A stretch of 64,000 nucleotides of DNA from contig NZ_JPFK01000009.1 of assembly GCF_000733475.1 (NCBI RefSeq), positions 166,479 to 230,478 on the forward strand, in the 5' to 3' direction. Positions 27,439-36,492 of the stretch are shown in pieces; the stretch's first letter is position 1, and the number at the start of each line of letters is the position of its first letter. Both the position numbers and the translations under genes were made by a program. The stretch comes from Mangrovimonas yunxiaonensis. GTDB taxonomy: Bacteria; Bacteroidota; Bacteroidia; Flavobacteriales; Flavobacteriaceae. Under the pieces are notes generated by a model, which saw only the letters and a program-made list of their open reading frames with translations, ran no database searches and was not told the DNA's origin.

Positions 27439-28521
27439 CTACATTTTTTTGTAAAGGTTGTACAGTTTTTGTCGGGTAATGGTTTTCTTCCAATTTTTAC
27501 CCAAAGCGTTTTCCCATAGTGGCTCCAACCCTATTGACACATCGATCATGATGTTAAGTTCTGTATCGGTAAGATCTTTACAAATGCCCTGGGGCAGCTG
27601 GATGTCGTGTTTTTTCATCATTGTTTTAAACAGGGCTACGCCATCAGGATAAAACTCCTCTAACTGATTAAAAACAATGCAGTTGCCTATACCGTGTTTT
27701 GTTCCTAGCAAATAACTTAGGCCGTAGCTCATAGCATGTGCTACGCCCACTTGCGAGTAAGCAATGCTCATACCGCCGTGCCAAGAGGCCATCATTAGTT
27801 TATCTTGTGAGTCGTTTTCAGACAGACCATCTTCTAGAAAGATTTCCTTACAAAGCTCGAAAGCCTTTTCGCCATAGCTTTGGCTAAAGGCATTAAGGTA
27901 GGTTCCTGTAAGCGACTCTACACAGTGAATGTAGCAGTCCATTCCCGTAAAAAACCATTGGGCTTTTGGGACATCTTTTGTTAATTCAGGATCTAAAATA
28001 ACTTGGTCGAAAGGCGTGTGATCTGAATTGATGCCCAATTTTTTATCTGGACCCGTAAGCACTGTTGTTCTGGAAACCTCTGCTCCTGTGCCGGAAATGG
28101 TAGGAATTCCTACATGGTATATTGCAGGGTTAACAACCAGGTCCCAACCTTGGTAATCTTTGGCTTCGCCGGGGTTAGTTAACATAATGGAAACCGCCTT
28201 AGCGAGATCTAAAATGGTGCCACCACCAATGCCTATTATGCCCGAAGGCTTTTCTTTGTATTTTAATATAATTTGCTCTACAAGCTCATCGACTTGAGAG
28301 GTTTTTGGTTCTTCATCGGCAGAAATATAGCATATTTCATCGTCATAAGATAACGGTATTCTTGAGGTTAACCAAGCATTACCCTTAAAGACATCATCTA
28401 CAAAATATACAAATGGAGCTTTGGTATTTAACCGTTTTGGCTGAAGAACATCGCTTAGTTGATTAAAGCTTCCGCGGCCAAAAATGACTCTAGATACCAT
28501 GGGATAATTTTTAAAACTCAT
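27439..28521 (-). CDS. kdnB: Iron-containing alcohol dehydrogenase, KdnB-like (3-deoxy-manno-octulosonate 8-oxidase)
   Basis: A 360-aa group III Fe-dependent dehydrogenase. The nucleotide-binding motif GIGGGTILDLAKA is near residue 95. Metal ligands are the Asp and His of GMDCYIH (about 186-192) and the two His in VGVAHAMSYG and GTKHGIGN. The N-terminus MSFKNYPMVSRVIFGRGSFNQL and the position two genes from kdsB match KdnB, which oxidises C8 of Kdo so that KdnA can transaminate it to 8-amino-Kdo. This is an inference from context and family resemblance. No kdnA-type aminotransferase is in the window, so a different alcohol substrate is possible. Confidence 0.72.
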   Translation of the reverse strand: MSFKNYPMVSRVIFGRGSFNQLSDVLQPKRLNTKAPFVYFVDDVFKGNAWLTSRIPLSYDDEICYISADEEPKTSQVDELVEQIILKYKEKPSGIIGIGGGTILDLAKAVSIMLTNPGEAKDYQGWDLVVNPAIYHVGIPTISGTGAEVSRTTVLTGPDKKLGINSDHTPFDQVILDPELTKDVPKAQWFFTGMDCYIHCVESLTGTYLNAFSQSYGEKAFELCKEIFLEDGLSENDSQDKLMMASWHGGMSIAYSQVGVAHAMSYGLSYLLGTKHGIGNCIVFNQLEEFYPDGVALFKTMMKKHDIQLPQGICKDLTDTELNIMIDVSIGLEPLWENALGKNWKKTITRQKLYNLYKKM

Positions 28522-28532
28522 GTAATTTATAG

Positions 28533-29237
28533 TTAGTTTAGTAACGATAATAAATCGGTTAATTTATGAATCGTTTGATAATGTTTTCCATTTTTATCAG
28601 CATCTGATACTTGTTCGTGTGCCCAAGTTGTATGAAAAGGCACATGTATGGCCTTGGCTTTTATGTTTATTAAAGGTAAGACATCAGACTTTAAAGAGTT
28701 GCCTACCATTAAAAACTCTGTTGGGGCAATGTCCAAATGCTTTAATAAGCGTTGGTAATTATTTTCATGCTTGTCGCTTAATACTTCAATATGGTGAAAA
28801 TAATCCAGTAAACCCGATTTTTCTAGCTTTCGTTCTTGATCCAACAAATCGCCTTTTGTAACAACAATAAGCCGGTATTGTTTAGATAATGCTTCAAGAA
28901 CCTCTTCGACCCCTTCTAACAGTTCTACTGGTTTATTTATCATGTTTTTACCAATGTTTAAAATCTTGGAAATAACCTGATTAGATACTGCACCGTTGGA
29001 GAGCTCGATAGCCATTTCGACCATAGAAAGCACAAAACCCTTTACGCCATACCCGTAAACGGAAAGGTTTTTCATTTCCATTTTAAAGAGCTCTTGATCG
29101 ATTTTGTTTATTGTCTCGAAAGACGACAACATTTTGGCAAACTCCAATTCGGCATCCCTAAAATAGGTTTCGTTTACCCAAAGTGTGTCATCGGCATCAA
29201 AGCCCACTACTTTTATGTTGCTATAATCTATTTCCAT
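28533..29237 (-). CDS. HAD-family hydrolase
   Basis: A 234-aa haloacid-dehalogenase-like phosphatase with a C1 helical cap. Motif I is FDADDTLW (nucleophile Asp15, acid-base Asp17), motif II is VVTKGD with Thr, and motif III/IV reads [20 protein letters not shown] with Lys and Asp. The family resembles YjjG-type nucleotide phosphatases; the cap means it is not the capless KdsC. It overlaps the kdsB end by 10 nt and is followed 11 nt later by the KdnB-like gene, so it is part of the cluster. The substrate is unknown. Confidence 0.85.
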   Translation of the reverse strand: MEIDYSNIKVVGFDADDTLWVNETYFRDAELEFAKMLSSFETINKIDQELFKMEMKNLSVYGYGVKGFVLSMVEMAIELSNGAVSNQVISKILNIGKNMINKPVELLEGVEEVLEALSKQYRLIVVTKGDLLDQERKLEKSGLLDYFHHIEVLSDKHENNYQRLLKHLDIAPTEFLMVGNSLKSDVLPLINIKAKAIHVPFHTTWAHEQVSDADKNGKHYQTIHKLTDLLSLLN

Positions 29238-29956
29238 AGCTTTCTTGCACGTTCTAAATCTTCTGGTGTATCAACCTCTACTCCTTGCACATCGGTTTCT
29301 ACCATTTTAATACGTTTGCCATATTCTAAATAACGAATGCACTCAATTTTTTCGGTCGCTTCTAAAAACTGCATGGGCAAATGGTAAAAATCTAAAAGGG
29401 CCTGTTTTCTAAAAGCATAAATGCCCTTGTGCTTAAAATACCTTGTTTTTACTTCTTTATCTCGTGGATATGGTATGGGACTTCTGGAAAAATACAAGGC
29501 AAAATTTTCTTGGTCTACAATAACCTTTACCGTATTGGGGTTGTTAATTTCATCCCAATCGGTGATTTGAACCATTAACGACGCCAAATCGATTGCCTTA
29601 TTGTGATCGTCCTTAAAAACCTCTATTACTTTTTTTAGGCTCTCACGCTCTGTAAAGGGTTCGTCTCCTTGTACATTTACCACAATATCGACATCTAAAT
29701 CCTCTACGGCTTCGGCAATTCTATCGCTCCCAGATTGGTGCTCTTTTTTGCTCATTATGGCTTTTCCACCGTTATTTACTATCTCGTCGTAAATAATCGC
29801 GCTATCGGTCACCACATATACATCGTCAAACAACTTTGTTGCTACCGTAGCTTGGTATGTACGTAAAATAACCGATTTTCCTGCCAGGTCCTGCATAAGC
29901 TTCGCCGGAAAACGAGAGGCGCCATACCTAGCCGGAATCATGGAAATTATCTTCAT
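29228..29956 (-). CDS. kdsB: 3-deoxy-manno-octulosonate cytidylyltransferase (CMP-Kdo synthetase)
   Basis: Activates Kdo, or possibly 8-amino-Kdo, with CTP to form the CMP-sugar used in lipopolysaccharide inner-core assembly. The 242-aa length is normal. Motifs are [15 protein letters not shown] (residues 6-20), [19 protein letters not shown] and [18 protein letters not shown]. The start [11 protein letters not shown] at 29956 is the ATG; an upstream in-frame TTG adds two residues and is unlikely. A -7 element lies upstream, making kdsB the first gene of the minus-strand cluster kdsB, HAD, kdnB-like, acyltransferase. Confidence 0.95.
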   Translation of the reverse strand: MKIISMIPARYGASRFPAKLMQDLAGKSVILRTYQATVATKLFDDVYVVTDSAIIYDEIVNNGGKAIMSKKEHQSGSDRIAEAVEDLDVDIVVNVQGDEPFTERESLKKVIEVFKDDHNKAIDLASLMVQITDWDEINNPNTVKVIVDQENFALYFSRSPIPYPRDKEVKTRYFKHKGIYAFRKQALLDFYHLPMQFLEATEKIECIRYLEYGKRIKMVETDVQGVEVDTPEDLERARKLWK

Positions 29957-29979
29957 ATACAAAGGTTCTGTTACTTTTT

Positions 29980-29987
29980 CAAAAGTA
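29980..29987 (-). promoter_or_regulatory. -7 element TACTTTTG for the kdsB cluster
   Basis: On the minus strand this reads TACTTTTG, a perfect TAnnTTTG, 24 nt before the kdsB ATG and within the gap to the DUF4126 gene. No -33 TTG at the usual distance. Confidence 0.4.
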
Positions 29988-30004
29988 TGGTTTTTAAAAG
30001 GATT

Positions 30005-30571
30005 TTATGGTTTTGAACGTCTAATCTTTTTATAAAATTTAAACATTAAATAAAGTATAAATAGTGTAAAAACAAAGGCCAAAACGGGCAAAAACACCGC
30101 TAGTGCCGATAGCACAAACGAGGTTCCTGTTTCTACTGTTGAGACCATGGGGTTACCAAAACCAGCAGTCGATACTGTTGATGTTACCCGAGTTGCTCCA
30201 GCAGCACTTTTTATGGCTGTGGCTGTCCCCCCGCCCGCAATAATGGCTAAGGCCCAAGTAATTATAGGATCTAACTGGGTTACCGAAGCAACCATAACGG
30301 CCGTTCCTGCAACTGTGGCCAAGGGAATGGCAATGGCATCTAGAACATTATCGACATAGGGAATGTAGTAAGCAAAAATTTCGACTAAGGTTGCTACGCC
30401 CAGGGTAATAACCGCAGCCAAACTTCCTACCCATTGCCAGGATTCGTTTAGCTCCCATACGTTAAAATAGGCTGCCAAACTTAATATGAAAAGCGGTACA
30501 AATACGCGAAATCCTACCGAGGCTGCCAGCCCAATACCTAAAAAAATACTTGTGAGTGTTTCTACAGCCAT
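30005..30571 (-). CDS. DUF4126 family membrane protein
   Basis: A 188-aa inner-membrane protein with about five hydrophobic segments (for example GLAASVGFRVFVPLFILSLA, residues 14-33). Gly/Ala-rich motifs typical of DUF4126 are GLAASVGFRVFVP and AIIAGGGTATAIKSAAGATR. Function unknown. It is 9 nt downstream of the helicase gene on the same strand and is probably co-transcribed with it. Confidence 0.85.
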   Translation of the reverse strand: MAVETLTSIFLGIGLAASVGFRVFVPLFILSLAAYFNVWELNESWQWVGSLAAVITLGVATLVEIFAYYIPYVDNVLDAIAIPLATVAGTAVMVASVTQLDPIITWALAIIAGGGTATAIKSAAGATRVTSTVSTAGFGNPMVSTVETGTSFVLSALAVFLPVLAFVFTLFILYLMFKFYKKIRRSKP

Positions 30572-30580
30572 TGTGGTTTT

Positions 30581-32014
30581 TTAGTTTTCGAAAAATTCAT
30601 TTTTAAACCCGATAAGATACAATTTTTCCTTGGCTCTTGTAACTGCTGTGTAAAGCCATCTTAGGTAATCTTTTGTAATCCCGTCTGGCAAATAAGGTTG
30701 CTCTACAAAAATAGTGTGCCATTGCCCACCTTGCGATTTATGGCATGTCATGGCATAAGAGAACTTAACTTGCAAGGCATTAAAGTACTTATTATTTTTT
30801 ACTTTTAGGAACTTACGGTAATTACTGCTTTCATTTTCGTAATCTTTCATAACCTCTTGGTAGAGCCTGTTAGAATCTTCGTAAGACAACGATGGGGTTT
30901 CGGCTTCAATGGTATCTAACAACAGTACGGTTTCAAACGGGCGCATTTTTGGGTAATCGACCATTTTTACCTTTACCTCGGCAAATCTAAACCCGTAAAG
31001 TTCTTTTATATTAAAAATTTCTAATACTTCTATAATATCGCCATTGGCTATAAACCCTGCTTCGGTGGTTGGTTTAATCCAAAAGTAATTGTTTTTAACC
31101 ACCATTAAAAAATCGCCCGCATTCAGCTCATTCTCACGAAATAATATTCGGCTTCTTATTTGTTGGTTGTAAAGGTTTGCACGTTTGTTACTGCGTACAA
31201 TTATAGCGGTTTCCTCATGGCCGTTTTCACTGTAAGACTCATCAATAGCGCCCATAATTTCATGGCCATCAACCAGCCTAACAATATCTTTAAAGCCGTT
31301 AAGATGAAATTTAAAGTCATCGAAAAAATCGTCTTGTAAGGTTTCCCTTAAATGTGTGGCGTTGTTAAGTATGCCCGAATCCTGCTCCTGGCGCACCACC
31401 TCGTCCAGTTCTATATTTTTAACGTCTTTGTTGTAGTTTAATCCCAAGGCATGTTCGTTTAGTGCTGGGCTAAGGTCTAATTTTACGGGAGGTAACTGCG
31501 CCACATCGCCTATAAGCAATAGCTTACACCTATGGCCAGAATACACATATTGCATGAGGTCGTCTAAAAGCGAGCCGTTTTCAAACAGTTTAGATTCGCC
31601 TGGGGTATCTGGAATCATCGAGGCTTCATCTACAATAAAAATGGTGTCCTTATGTTTATTGGGCTGCAAGACAAACTTTACGCCTCCACCTTTATCTTTT
31701 CTGGGGAAATATATTTTTTTATGGATGGTAAAGGCTTCTTTTTTAGAATAATTAGAGATGACCTTGGCAGCCCTACCCGTTGGAGCCATTAAAACAGCAC
31801 TTTTTTTGGCTTTCCATAAATTGGTTACAATTGTACCAATAATCGTGGTTTTACCAGTTCCTGCATACCCCTTTAATAAATACAGTGCCTTAGGGTTATT
31901 CCCAAAAATAAACTCTGCCAATTGTATTAATGCCACGTCTTGCGTAGCTGTTGGCTTAAACGGAAATTGCTGTTTTATAAGGGTGTAGAATTCTGAAGCA
32001 TCCATACGAATCAT
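30581..32014 (-). CDS. RecD/Dda-like superfamily 1 DNA helicase
   Basis: A 477-aa ATP-dependent DNA helicase of superfamily 1B. Walker A is GYAGTGKTT (about residues 48-56), Walker B is FIVDEASMIPD, followed by LIGDVAQLPPV (motif III), EVVRQE (motif IV) and the C-terminal motifs CHKSQGGQWHTIFVE and YTAVTRAKEKLYLIG. There are no extra domains, so it resembles T4 Dda or a stand-alone RecD2-type helicase that is common in Bacteroidota; the replication or repair role is inferred. Met at 32005 is an alternative start. A perfect -7 element lies just upstream. Confidence 0.9.
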   Translation of the reverse strand: MIRMDASEFYTLIKQQFPFKPTATQDVALIQLAEFIFGNNPKALYLLKGYAGTGKTTIIGTIVTNLWKAKKSAVLMAPTGRAAKVISNYSKKEAFTIHKKIYFPRKDKGGGVKFVLQPNKHKDTIFIVDEASMIPDTPGESKLFENGSLLDDLMQYVYSGHRCKLLLIGDVAQLPPVKLDLSPALNEHALGLNYNKDVKNIELDEVVRQEQDSGILNNATHLRETLQDDFFDDFKFHLNGFKDIVRLVDGHEIMGAIDESYSENGHEETAIIVRSNKRANLYNQQIRSRILFRENELNAGDFLMVVKNNYFWIKPTTEAGFIANGDIIEVLEIFNIKELYGFRFAEVKVKMVDYPKMRPFETVLLLDTIEAETPSLSYEDSNRLYQEVMKDYENESSNYRKFLKVKNNKYFNALQVKFSYAMTCHKSQGGQWHTIFVEQPYLPDGITKDYLRWLYTAVTRAKEKLYLIGFKNEFFEN

Positions 32015-32033
32015 CTTGAGGCATTAATTTTCT

Positions 32034-32041
32034 CAAAGATA
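32034..32041 (-). promoter_or_regulatory. -7 element TATCTTTG for the helicase gene
   Basis: On the minus strand a perfect TAnnTTTG lies 20 nt before the helicase ATG, in the 115-nt gap shared with the divergent membrane-protein gene. No -33 TTG was seen. Confidence 0.4.
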
Positions 32042-32060
32042 GCAATGATTTTTAGGCCTA

Positions 32061-32095
32061 TTGGTTTTTACGATTAAAAAAAAATTGTAGATTTG
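32061..32095 (+). promoter_or_regulatory. Promoter of the membrane protein/DUF3822/rsmD transcript
   Basis: TTG at 32061-32063 and TAGATTTG at 32088-32095 are separated by 24 nt, slightly longer than usual. The -7 element is a perfect TAnnTTTG, 35 nt before the ATG at 32130. Confidence 0.45.
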
Positions 32096-32129
32096 CCTAA
32101 TACCTATTATAATATTAATAACACAAATC

Positions 32130-32870
32130 ATGTTAACATTTATCTTAATTGCTGTTGCTGTAATTTTACTTACTATTGGTTTAGTATGGGTCATCGATAA
32201 GTTTGTGCCTTCTAAAGCAAAGCCAATTGTACAAATTTTGCTTTGGGCTTTAATTGTATTTTTAGGGTACCAAACCTACATGTCTATTTACGAGCCAATT
32301 CAATTTAACAAAGTAAAAAATAAGCGTTACGCACAAGTAATTGAAAAATTAATTGACATTAGAGACTCGCAATTAGCACACAAAGAAGTTACGGGTACTT
32401 TTGCCAAAGATTTTAAAAGCTTGGTAAGCTTTATAGACACAGCACAATATACCATTACACAACGTAGAGATTCTACGGTTTTAGATGAAGAGTTAACCAA
32501 ACGCTATGGTGGGGTTGAAACCATGAAAGAAATTACCATTATAGACACCCTTGGGTTTGTACCTGTTAAAGATTCGTTATTTAAGTCGTCTACACGTTAC
32601 AGAACCATGATGGAGGTACCTAATGCCGAAGCAGGCGCAACGTTTGAAATGGACGCGGGGTTTATTGAAGAAAACGATGTAAAAATACCCGTATTTGAGG
32701 CTAAAGTAAAAAAATCGGTTATCTTACACGACCAAAACAAAGACCTACTAGCCCAAGAGAACGAAGTTGTATCGGTAGATGGTGTTAACGGAAATGCTCT
32801 AAAAGTAGGTTCTATGAACGAAGTTAAAACAAATGGAAACTGGCCAAAAACCTATGGCGACAGCGAATAA
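32130..32870 (+). CDS. Conserved membrane-anchored protein of unknown function
   Basis: A 246-aa protein with two N-terminal transmembrane helices (residues 2-24 and 32-52) and a large soluble C-terminal region rich in charged residues (IEKLIDIRDSQLAHKEVTGT, then strands around ITIIDTLGFVPVKDSLF). No enzymatic motif was recognised. It is the first gene of a run with the DUF3822 gene, whose start overlaps its end, and rsmD. This order suggests co-expression but does not define a role. Confidence 0.8.
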   Translation: MLTFILIAVAVILLTIGLVWVIDKFVPSKAKPIVQILLWALIVFLGYQTYMSIYEPIQFNKVKNKRYAQVIEKLIDIRDSQLAHKEVTGTFAKDFKSLVSFIDTAQYTITQRRDSTVLDEELTKRYGGVETMKEITIIDTLGFVPVKDSLFKSSTRYRTMMEVPNAEAGATFEMDAGFIEENDVKIPVFEAKVKKSVILHDQNKDLLAQENEVVSVDGVNGNALKVGSMNEVKTNGNWPKTYGDSE

Positions 32871-33681
32871 CAGCAATATAACTAACTTAACTAACCAAGA
32901 CTTGTCCATTCAAATTAGTTTGAATGGACTTTCTTTTTGTGGTTTACACACTAAAACCAACACCATTACTTTTATTAAACATGTTGTTTTAGAAAAAAAA
33001 ACCACTCCCATTCAAATTTTAGACAAGCTAAAGCACTGCTTTAATACCATTAATGAACTGCAACGCAGTTTTAACCAAGTAAACGTGGTATACGTTAACG
33101 AGCTGGCAACCTTGGTACCAAAAGCCTTATTCGATGAAAATCACCTGGCAGACTACCTTAAATTCAACTCGAAAATCCTTAAGTCCGATTTTGTTACCTA
33201 CGACACTCTAGACATTAACAACAGCGTTAACGTTTACGTGCCTTACGTTAATACCAATAATTATATATACGATAAATTTGGAAGCTTTTCCTACAAGCAT
33301 TACGCTACTGTACTTATCGATAACATCCTAACGGCAGAAGCAAACAGCAACCAAACCAAAATGTATGTTCATGTAGGCCATGCCCATTTCGAGATTGTTG
33401 TTGTAACCTTAGGAAAACTGCAGTTTTATAACACCTTCGAGTTTCTTACCAAAGAAGACTTTATTTACTACCTCCTGTTTACTGTAGAACAGTTGGCCTT
33501 AAACCCCGAAACGCTACAATTGGTATTTTTAGGAAACATACACCAAGACGATATGTTGTACAACATAGCCTATAAATACATTAGGCACGTGTCGTTTGGT
33601 CACAGAAAAGATGATTACAGTTATGTTGAACGTCCAAAAACGGCCTATTCCGATTTTGTATTAATACACAGCTTTTCATGA
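32854..33681 (+). CDS. DUF3822 family protein
   Basis: A 275-aa protein of the DUF3822 family found across Bacteroidota, usually next to rsmD as here. The N-terminal motif LSIQISLNGLSFCGL and the central VHVGHAHFEIVVVTLGKLQFYNTFEF suggest an actin/hexokinase-like (ASKHA) fold without an obvious active site. The start at 32854 overlaps the previous gene by 17 nt; an in-frame ATG at 32833 would overlap by 38 nt. The stop overlaps the rsmD start (ATGA), implying translational coupling. Confidence 0.82.
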   Translation: MATANNSNITNLTNQDLSIQISLNGLSFCGLHTKTNTITFIKHVVLEKKTTPIQILDKLKHCFNTINELQRSFNQVNVVYVNELATLVPKALFDENHLADYLKFNSKILKSDFVTYDTLDINNSVNVYVPYVNTNNYIYDKFGSFSYKHYATVLIDNILTAEANSNQTKMYVHVGHAHFEIVVVTLGKLQFYNTFEFLTKEDFIYYLLFTVEQLALNPETLQLVFLGNIHQDDMLYNIAYKYIRHVSFGHRKDDYSYVERPKTAYSDFVLIHSFS

Positions 33682-34214
33682 GAATTATTTCCGGACAGTT
33701 TAAAGGCAGAAAACTACAGGCTCCTAAGCACTTGCCCGTTCGCCCAACAACCGACATGGCCAAAGAAGCTCTGTTCAACATTTTAAACAACACCTATTAT
33801 TTTGATGAGCTTTCGGTACTCGATCTCTTTGCTGGCACAGGAAACATTAGCTTTGAGTTCGCCTCGCGAGGCACCACACAAATTACCGCTGTCGATGCTC
33901 ACTACGGCTGCATTAAGTTTATTAACCAAACCGCTGAAAGTTTTGGAATGAACATACATACGGTAAAAAGCGACGTCTTTAAGTTTTTAACCCAAAGCCA
34001 TGGTAAGCACACCATTATTTTTGCCGATCCGCCATACGATTTTCCCCAAGAATCCTTTAATAAAATCCCCCAATTGGTCTTTGAAAACGACCTTCTGGAA
34101 GACAATGGCTACGTTATAGTCGAACACTCTAAGCACACCAATTTATCTGCTCTAGAAAACTTTAGCCACGCCAAGAACTACGGCGGTTGCGTTTTTAGTT
34201 TTTTCGAAAAATAA
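33678..34214 (+). CDS. rsmD: 16S rRNA (guanine966-N2)-methyltransferase
   Basis: Methylates G966 of 16S rRNA using S-adenosylmethionine. The 178-aa protein starts MRIISGQFKGRKL and has the family segments RPTTDMAKEALFNIL, the SAM-binding VLDLFAGTGNISFEFASRG (about residues 46-64) and the catalytic DPPYDFP (NPPY-type, about 118-124). It overlaps DUF3822 by 4 nt (ATGA). The downstream gap (34215-34338) is T-rich and holds no clear gene. Confidence 0.95.
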   Translation: MRIISGQFKGRKLQAPKHLPVRPTTDMAKEALFNILNNTYYFDELSVLDLFAGTGNISFEFASRGTTQITAVDAHYGCIKFINQTAESFGMNIHTVKSDVFKFLTQSHGKHTIIFADPPYDFPQESFNKIPQLVFENDLLEDNGYVIVEHSKHTNLSALENFSHAKNYGGCVFSFFEK

Positions 34215-34338
34215 ATTCTAATTCATTTTTTTTCAGTATCTTAGAGGCATCCCTTTTTGTTTTTTTTGTTCCTTATTTTTATTTTGAACAGACCTTATTA
34301 TTGGTATGGTTATTTAATTATTAACCAAAACCAACCAC

Positions 34339-35259
34339 ATGAGAAACATTGTTATAGGATGCCTACTCACTGTATTCCTATGCTGCGAAAAACCCCAACA
34401 AAAATACTTTAGCCAATCTCCAGAAATAACGTCATTTAAGACTAGTATTTCACAATACAATAATGGCGACTGGGAGTCTTGGAGAACCTTATTTGCCGAC
34501 ACCGCAAAGCTTTATATTAACGCTAAGAAAAGCATTACGGCAACCGACCTTGAAAACGCTCAAAAAGAAATGCTCACCAACTTTTCCTCCTATGGGTTTG
34601 AAGATGAGGATACATTTATTGAAATGATTATTACCGACGATGGGGAAACCTGGGTAAACTATTGGGCTAATTGGCAGGGAACCTTAATAACCAACAACAC
34701 AACTATTGATGTGCCTGTACACATAACAGCTCAATATATCGATGGTAAAATTGTTGAACTGTACGACTATTACGATTCTGCAATTGTAAGCCGTGCATTA
34801 GCAGAAATTGAAAAAGCCAACAACACGCCTATTGAAGACAAAACTGCCCTAGCAGCCGTTGAGACGTTTGTCAACGATTTTTTTAACAAACAAGGAGCCA
34901 ACCCAGAAGTGGCAAACACCATTCTGGCCGCCAATTACACACGGCATCTTAACGGCAACCAAGTAGCCGCATCGCCAGAAGAATTTGTGCAAAGTATGCA
35001 AAACAACTTTACGGCCTTTCCAGATTTTCATATAAAACTTCTTAACCATTCCCCCCTTTTCGAAAACACCTTATTCATTCATTGGAAACTTACAGGAACC
35101 AATACAGGAGAGTTTAACCAAGAGCCGGCAACGGGCAAAAAAGTAAGCGTCTCAGGGCTTTCTAAAGTACACTTTAATGGCGATGGAAAGATTAACAAGG
35201 AAGACGTTTATTACAACCAACTTGACCTCATGACCCAATTAGGCAAGACTTTAAATTAA
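34339..35259 (+). CDS. Lipoprotein with two SnoaL/NTF2-like domains
   Basis: A 306-aa lipoprotein (MRNIVIGCLLTVFLCC, lipidation at Cys15 or Cys16). Two NTF2-like units follow: residues about 27-155, containing YNNGDWESWRTLFADTAKLY, and about 170-306, a SnoaL ester-cyclase-like half with NTILAANYTRHLNG, FPDFHIKLL and the strand FIHWKLTGTNTGEF. Catalysis cannot be judged. It is 26 nt from the next exported protein on the same strand, and the pair probably forms an operon. Confidence 0.78.
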   Translation: MRNIVIGCLLTVFLCCEKPQQKYFSQSPEITSFKTSISQYNNGDWESWRTLFADTAKLYINAKKSITATDLENAQKEMLTNFSSYGFEDEDTFIEMIITDDGETWVNYWANWQGTLITNNTTIDVPVHITAQYIDGKIVELYDYYDSAIVSRALAEIEKANNTPIEDKTALAAVETFVNDFFNKQGANPEVANTILAANYTRHLNGNQVAASPEEFVQSMQNNFTAFPDFHIKLLNHSPLFENTLFIHWKLTGTNTGEFNQEPATGKKVSVSGLSKVHFNGDGKINKEDVYYNQLDLMTQLGKTLN

Positions 35260-35285
35260 AATATTAACCACCAAAAACCAACATC

Positions 35286-36035
35286 ATGAAAATTTTTAAA
35301 TCAAGATTACTGCTCGTGCTTGTTATATGTGTAACATATAATTTCTCAAGCGCACAACACATGTACAACGTGCATGTAGACTATGTAAAACCCTCGAAAA
35401 TTTGGGAATACGAAAAAATTGCCAAAGAGTTTTTTGAAGCTTGTAAAAAACACAACCCAAAAGCAAACTGGATTGTTTCTAACACAAACGACGACAGGTA
35501 TTTATATGTTTCACCTATTAAAAGCTATGCCGACCTAGACATAAACCCCTTTAAGGACATGGCCGAGGCTATGGGAGACAGTTTTAATAACATTTTCGAG
35601 AGATTTAACACCTGTTACGATAAACACAGCAACCATATTGTACATTTAATGGAAGAGCTCTCCTACATGCCTAACGGCATATCGCAAGTGCAGGAAGGTC
35701 AGGACTATCGCAAATACTTATTTCTATACCATACCCCAGCAAACTACAGCAAATTAAAAGAGGCCATAAAAGAGGTTAAGGATTTATATGTCAACAAAAA
35801 ATCTGAAGAACACTTTAGAGTTTACCGCTCGGGCTTTGGTAGCGAAGAAGACTATTTCTTGGTGGCCATTTCTTATAAAGACGAAGTAGATGCCGCAGCC
35901 AAGGCCAAAGCTAGCCGCGACCTAATAGGCGAAGCAGGCAAACCTGTGTTTCAAAAGGTTATGGAGCACACCGCTAGGTTTGAGGAGGTAAGAGCTCGCA
36001 TGCGACCAGATTTGTCCTTTTCACATAAACCTTAA
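35286..36035 (+). CDS. Exported protein of unknown function, two similar halves
   Basis: A 249-aa protein with a signal peptide (LLLVLVICVTYNFSSAQ). The mature part reads as two alpha/beta ferredoxin-like halves: MYNVHVDYVKPSKIWEYEKIA with RYLYVSPIKSYADLD, and YLFLYHTPANYSKLKEAIKE with YFLVAISYKDEVDAAA. This resembles dimeric alpha-beta barrel (ABM/NIPSNAP-like) folds. Without searches, neither family nor ligand can be named. It ends just before a strong terminator. Confidence 0.72.
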   Translation: MKIFKSRLLLVLVICVTYNFSSAQHMYNVHVDYVKPSKIWEYEKIAKEFFEACKKHNPKANWIVSNTNDDRYLYVSPIKSYADLDINPFKDMAEAMGDSFNNIFERFNTCYDKHSNHIVHLMEELSYMPNGISQVQEGQDYRKYLFLYHTPANYSKLKEAIKEVKDLYVNKKSEEHFRVYRSGFGSEEDYFLVAISYKDEVDAAAKAKASRDLIGEAGKPVFQKVMEHTARFEEVRARMRPDLSFSHKP

Positions 36036-36044
36036 ACCACGCAC

Positions 36045-36079
36045 AAAAACAAAGCCCTTAAAAAAAGGGCTTGTTTTTA
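36045..36079. terminator. Bidirectional terminator between the exported protein gene and rnpB
   Basis: AAGCCCTT pairs with AAGGGCTT (36052-36059 with 36065-36072) and is flanked by A-rich and T-rich runs on either side. It ends the plus-strand transcript, and also rnpB, whose 3' end lies 2 nt away. Confidence 0.85.
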
Positions 36080-36080
36080 T

Positions 36081-36390
36081 AAGTAATCCTATAAGCCGAA
36101 TTCTGTATTTTTCTAGAAAAGAAAAACCCTTATCATTTATCTGAGTGTACTGTTACCAGCACACTTTAGCTGCCTACCCTCCAACAATTGCACGTGCCGC
36201 ACTCAAACGTTGGTATACATGGCATTGCACCGCATAGAGTTTACCTGATTTCACTACAGCTTAACCTGTACATTCTTTCTGTTGCACTTTTCCTAACCTC
36301 ACGGCCGATGGCTGTTAGCCACTATGCTGCACTATGGTGTTCGGACTTTCCTCCATTTGTTAAAACAAACAGCGATAAGGCGAATTACTT
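36081..36390 (-). ncRNA. rnpB: RNase P RNA component (class A)
   Basis: On the minus strand the RNA contains the hallmark 5' segment GGAGGAAAGTCCGA near the start, GTGAAATCAGGTAAACTC in the middle, AGATAAATGATAAGG, and the 3' segment ACAGAATTCGGCTTAT. The ends AAGTAAT and ATTACTT pair to form helix P1, which sets the limits at about 310 nt. It encodes the catalytic RNA that matures tRNA 5' ends. It is divergent from dnaX, with its own promoter elements and terminator. The 71-codon open frame on the opposite strand is not a gene. Confidence 0.95.
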
Positions 36391-36394
36391 ATTG

Positions 36395-36429
36395 CAAAAA
36401 TAACGAAATTGTTAATAAAAACTTTCAAA
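36395..36429 (-). promoter_or_regulatory. Promoter of rnpB
   Basis: On the minus strand TTTG is followed after 23 nt by TATTTTTG, a perfect TAnnTTTG that ends 5 nt upstream of the inferred RNA 5' end. That distance fits a start site just after the -7 element. Confidence 0.6.
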
Positions 36430-36466
36430 TTTAAACATCTTAATTCTGTAGTTTAGCGCGAATTAT

Positions 36467-36474
36467 TAACTTTG
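36467..36474 (+). promoter_or_regulatory. -7 element TAACTTTG for dnaX
   Basis: A perfect TAnnTTTG lies 18 nt before the dnaX ATG, without a clear -33 TTG. Confidence 0.4.
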
Positions 36475-36492
36475 TTATTCTAACGGTTTTTC

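Noticed and set aside
27437..27493. 19-residue N-terminal extension of the acyltransferase
   Set aside because: It would overlap the Fe-ADH gene; the ATG at 27436 lies 2 nt after its stop and gives the family N-terminus.
36188..36403. 71-codon plus-strand frame
   Set aside because: It lies antisense across rnpB, whose RNA signatures are unambiguous.
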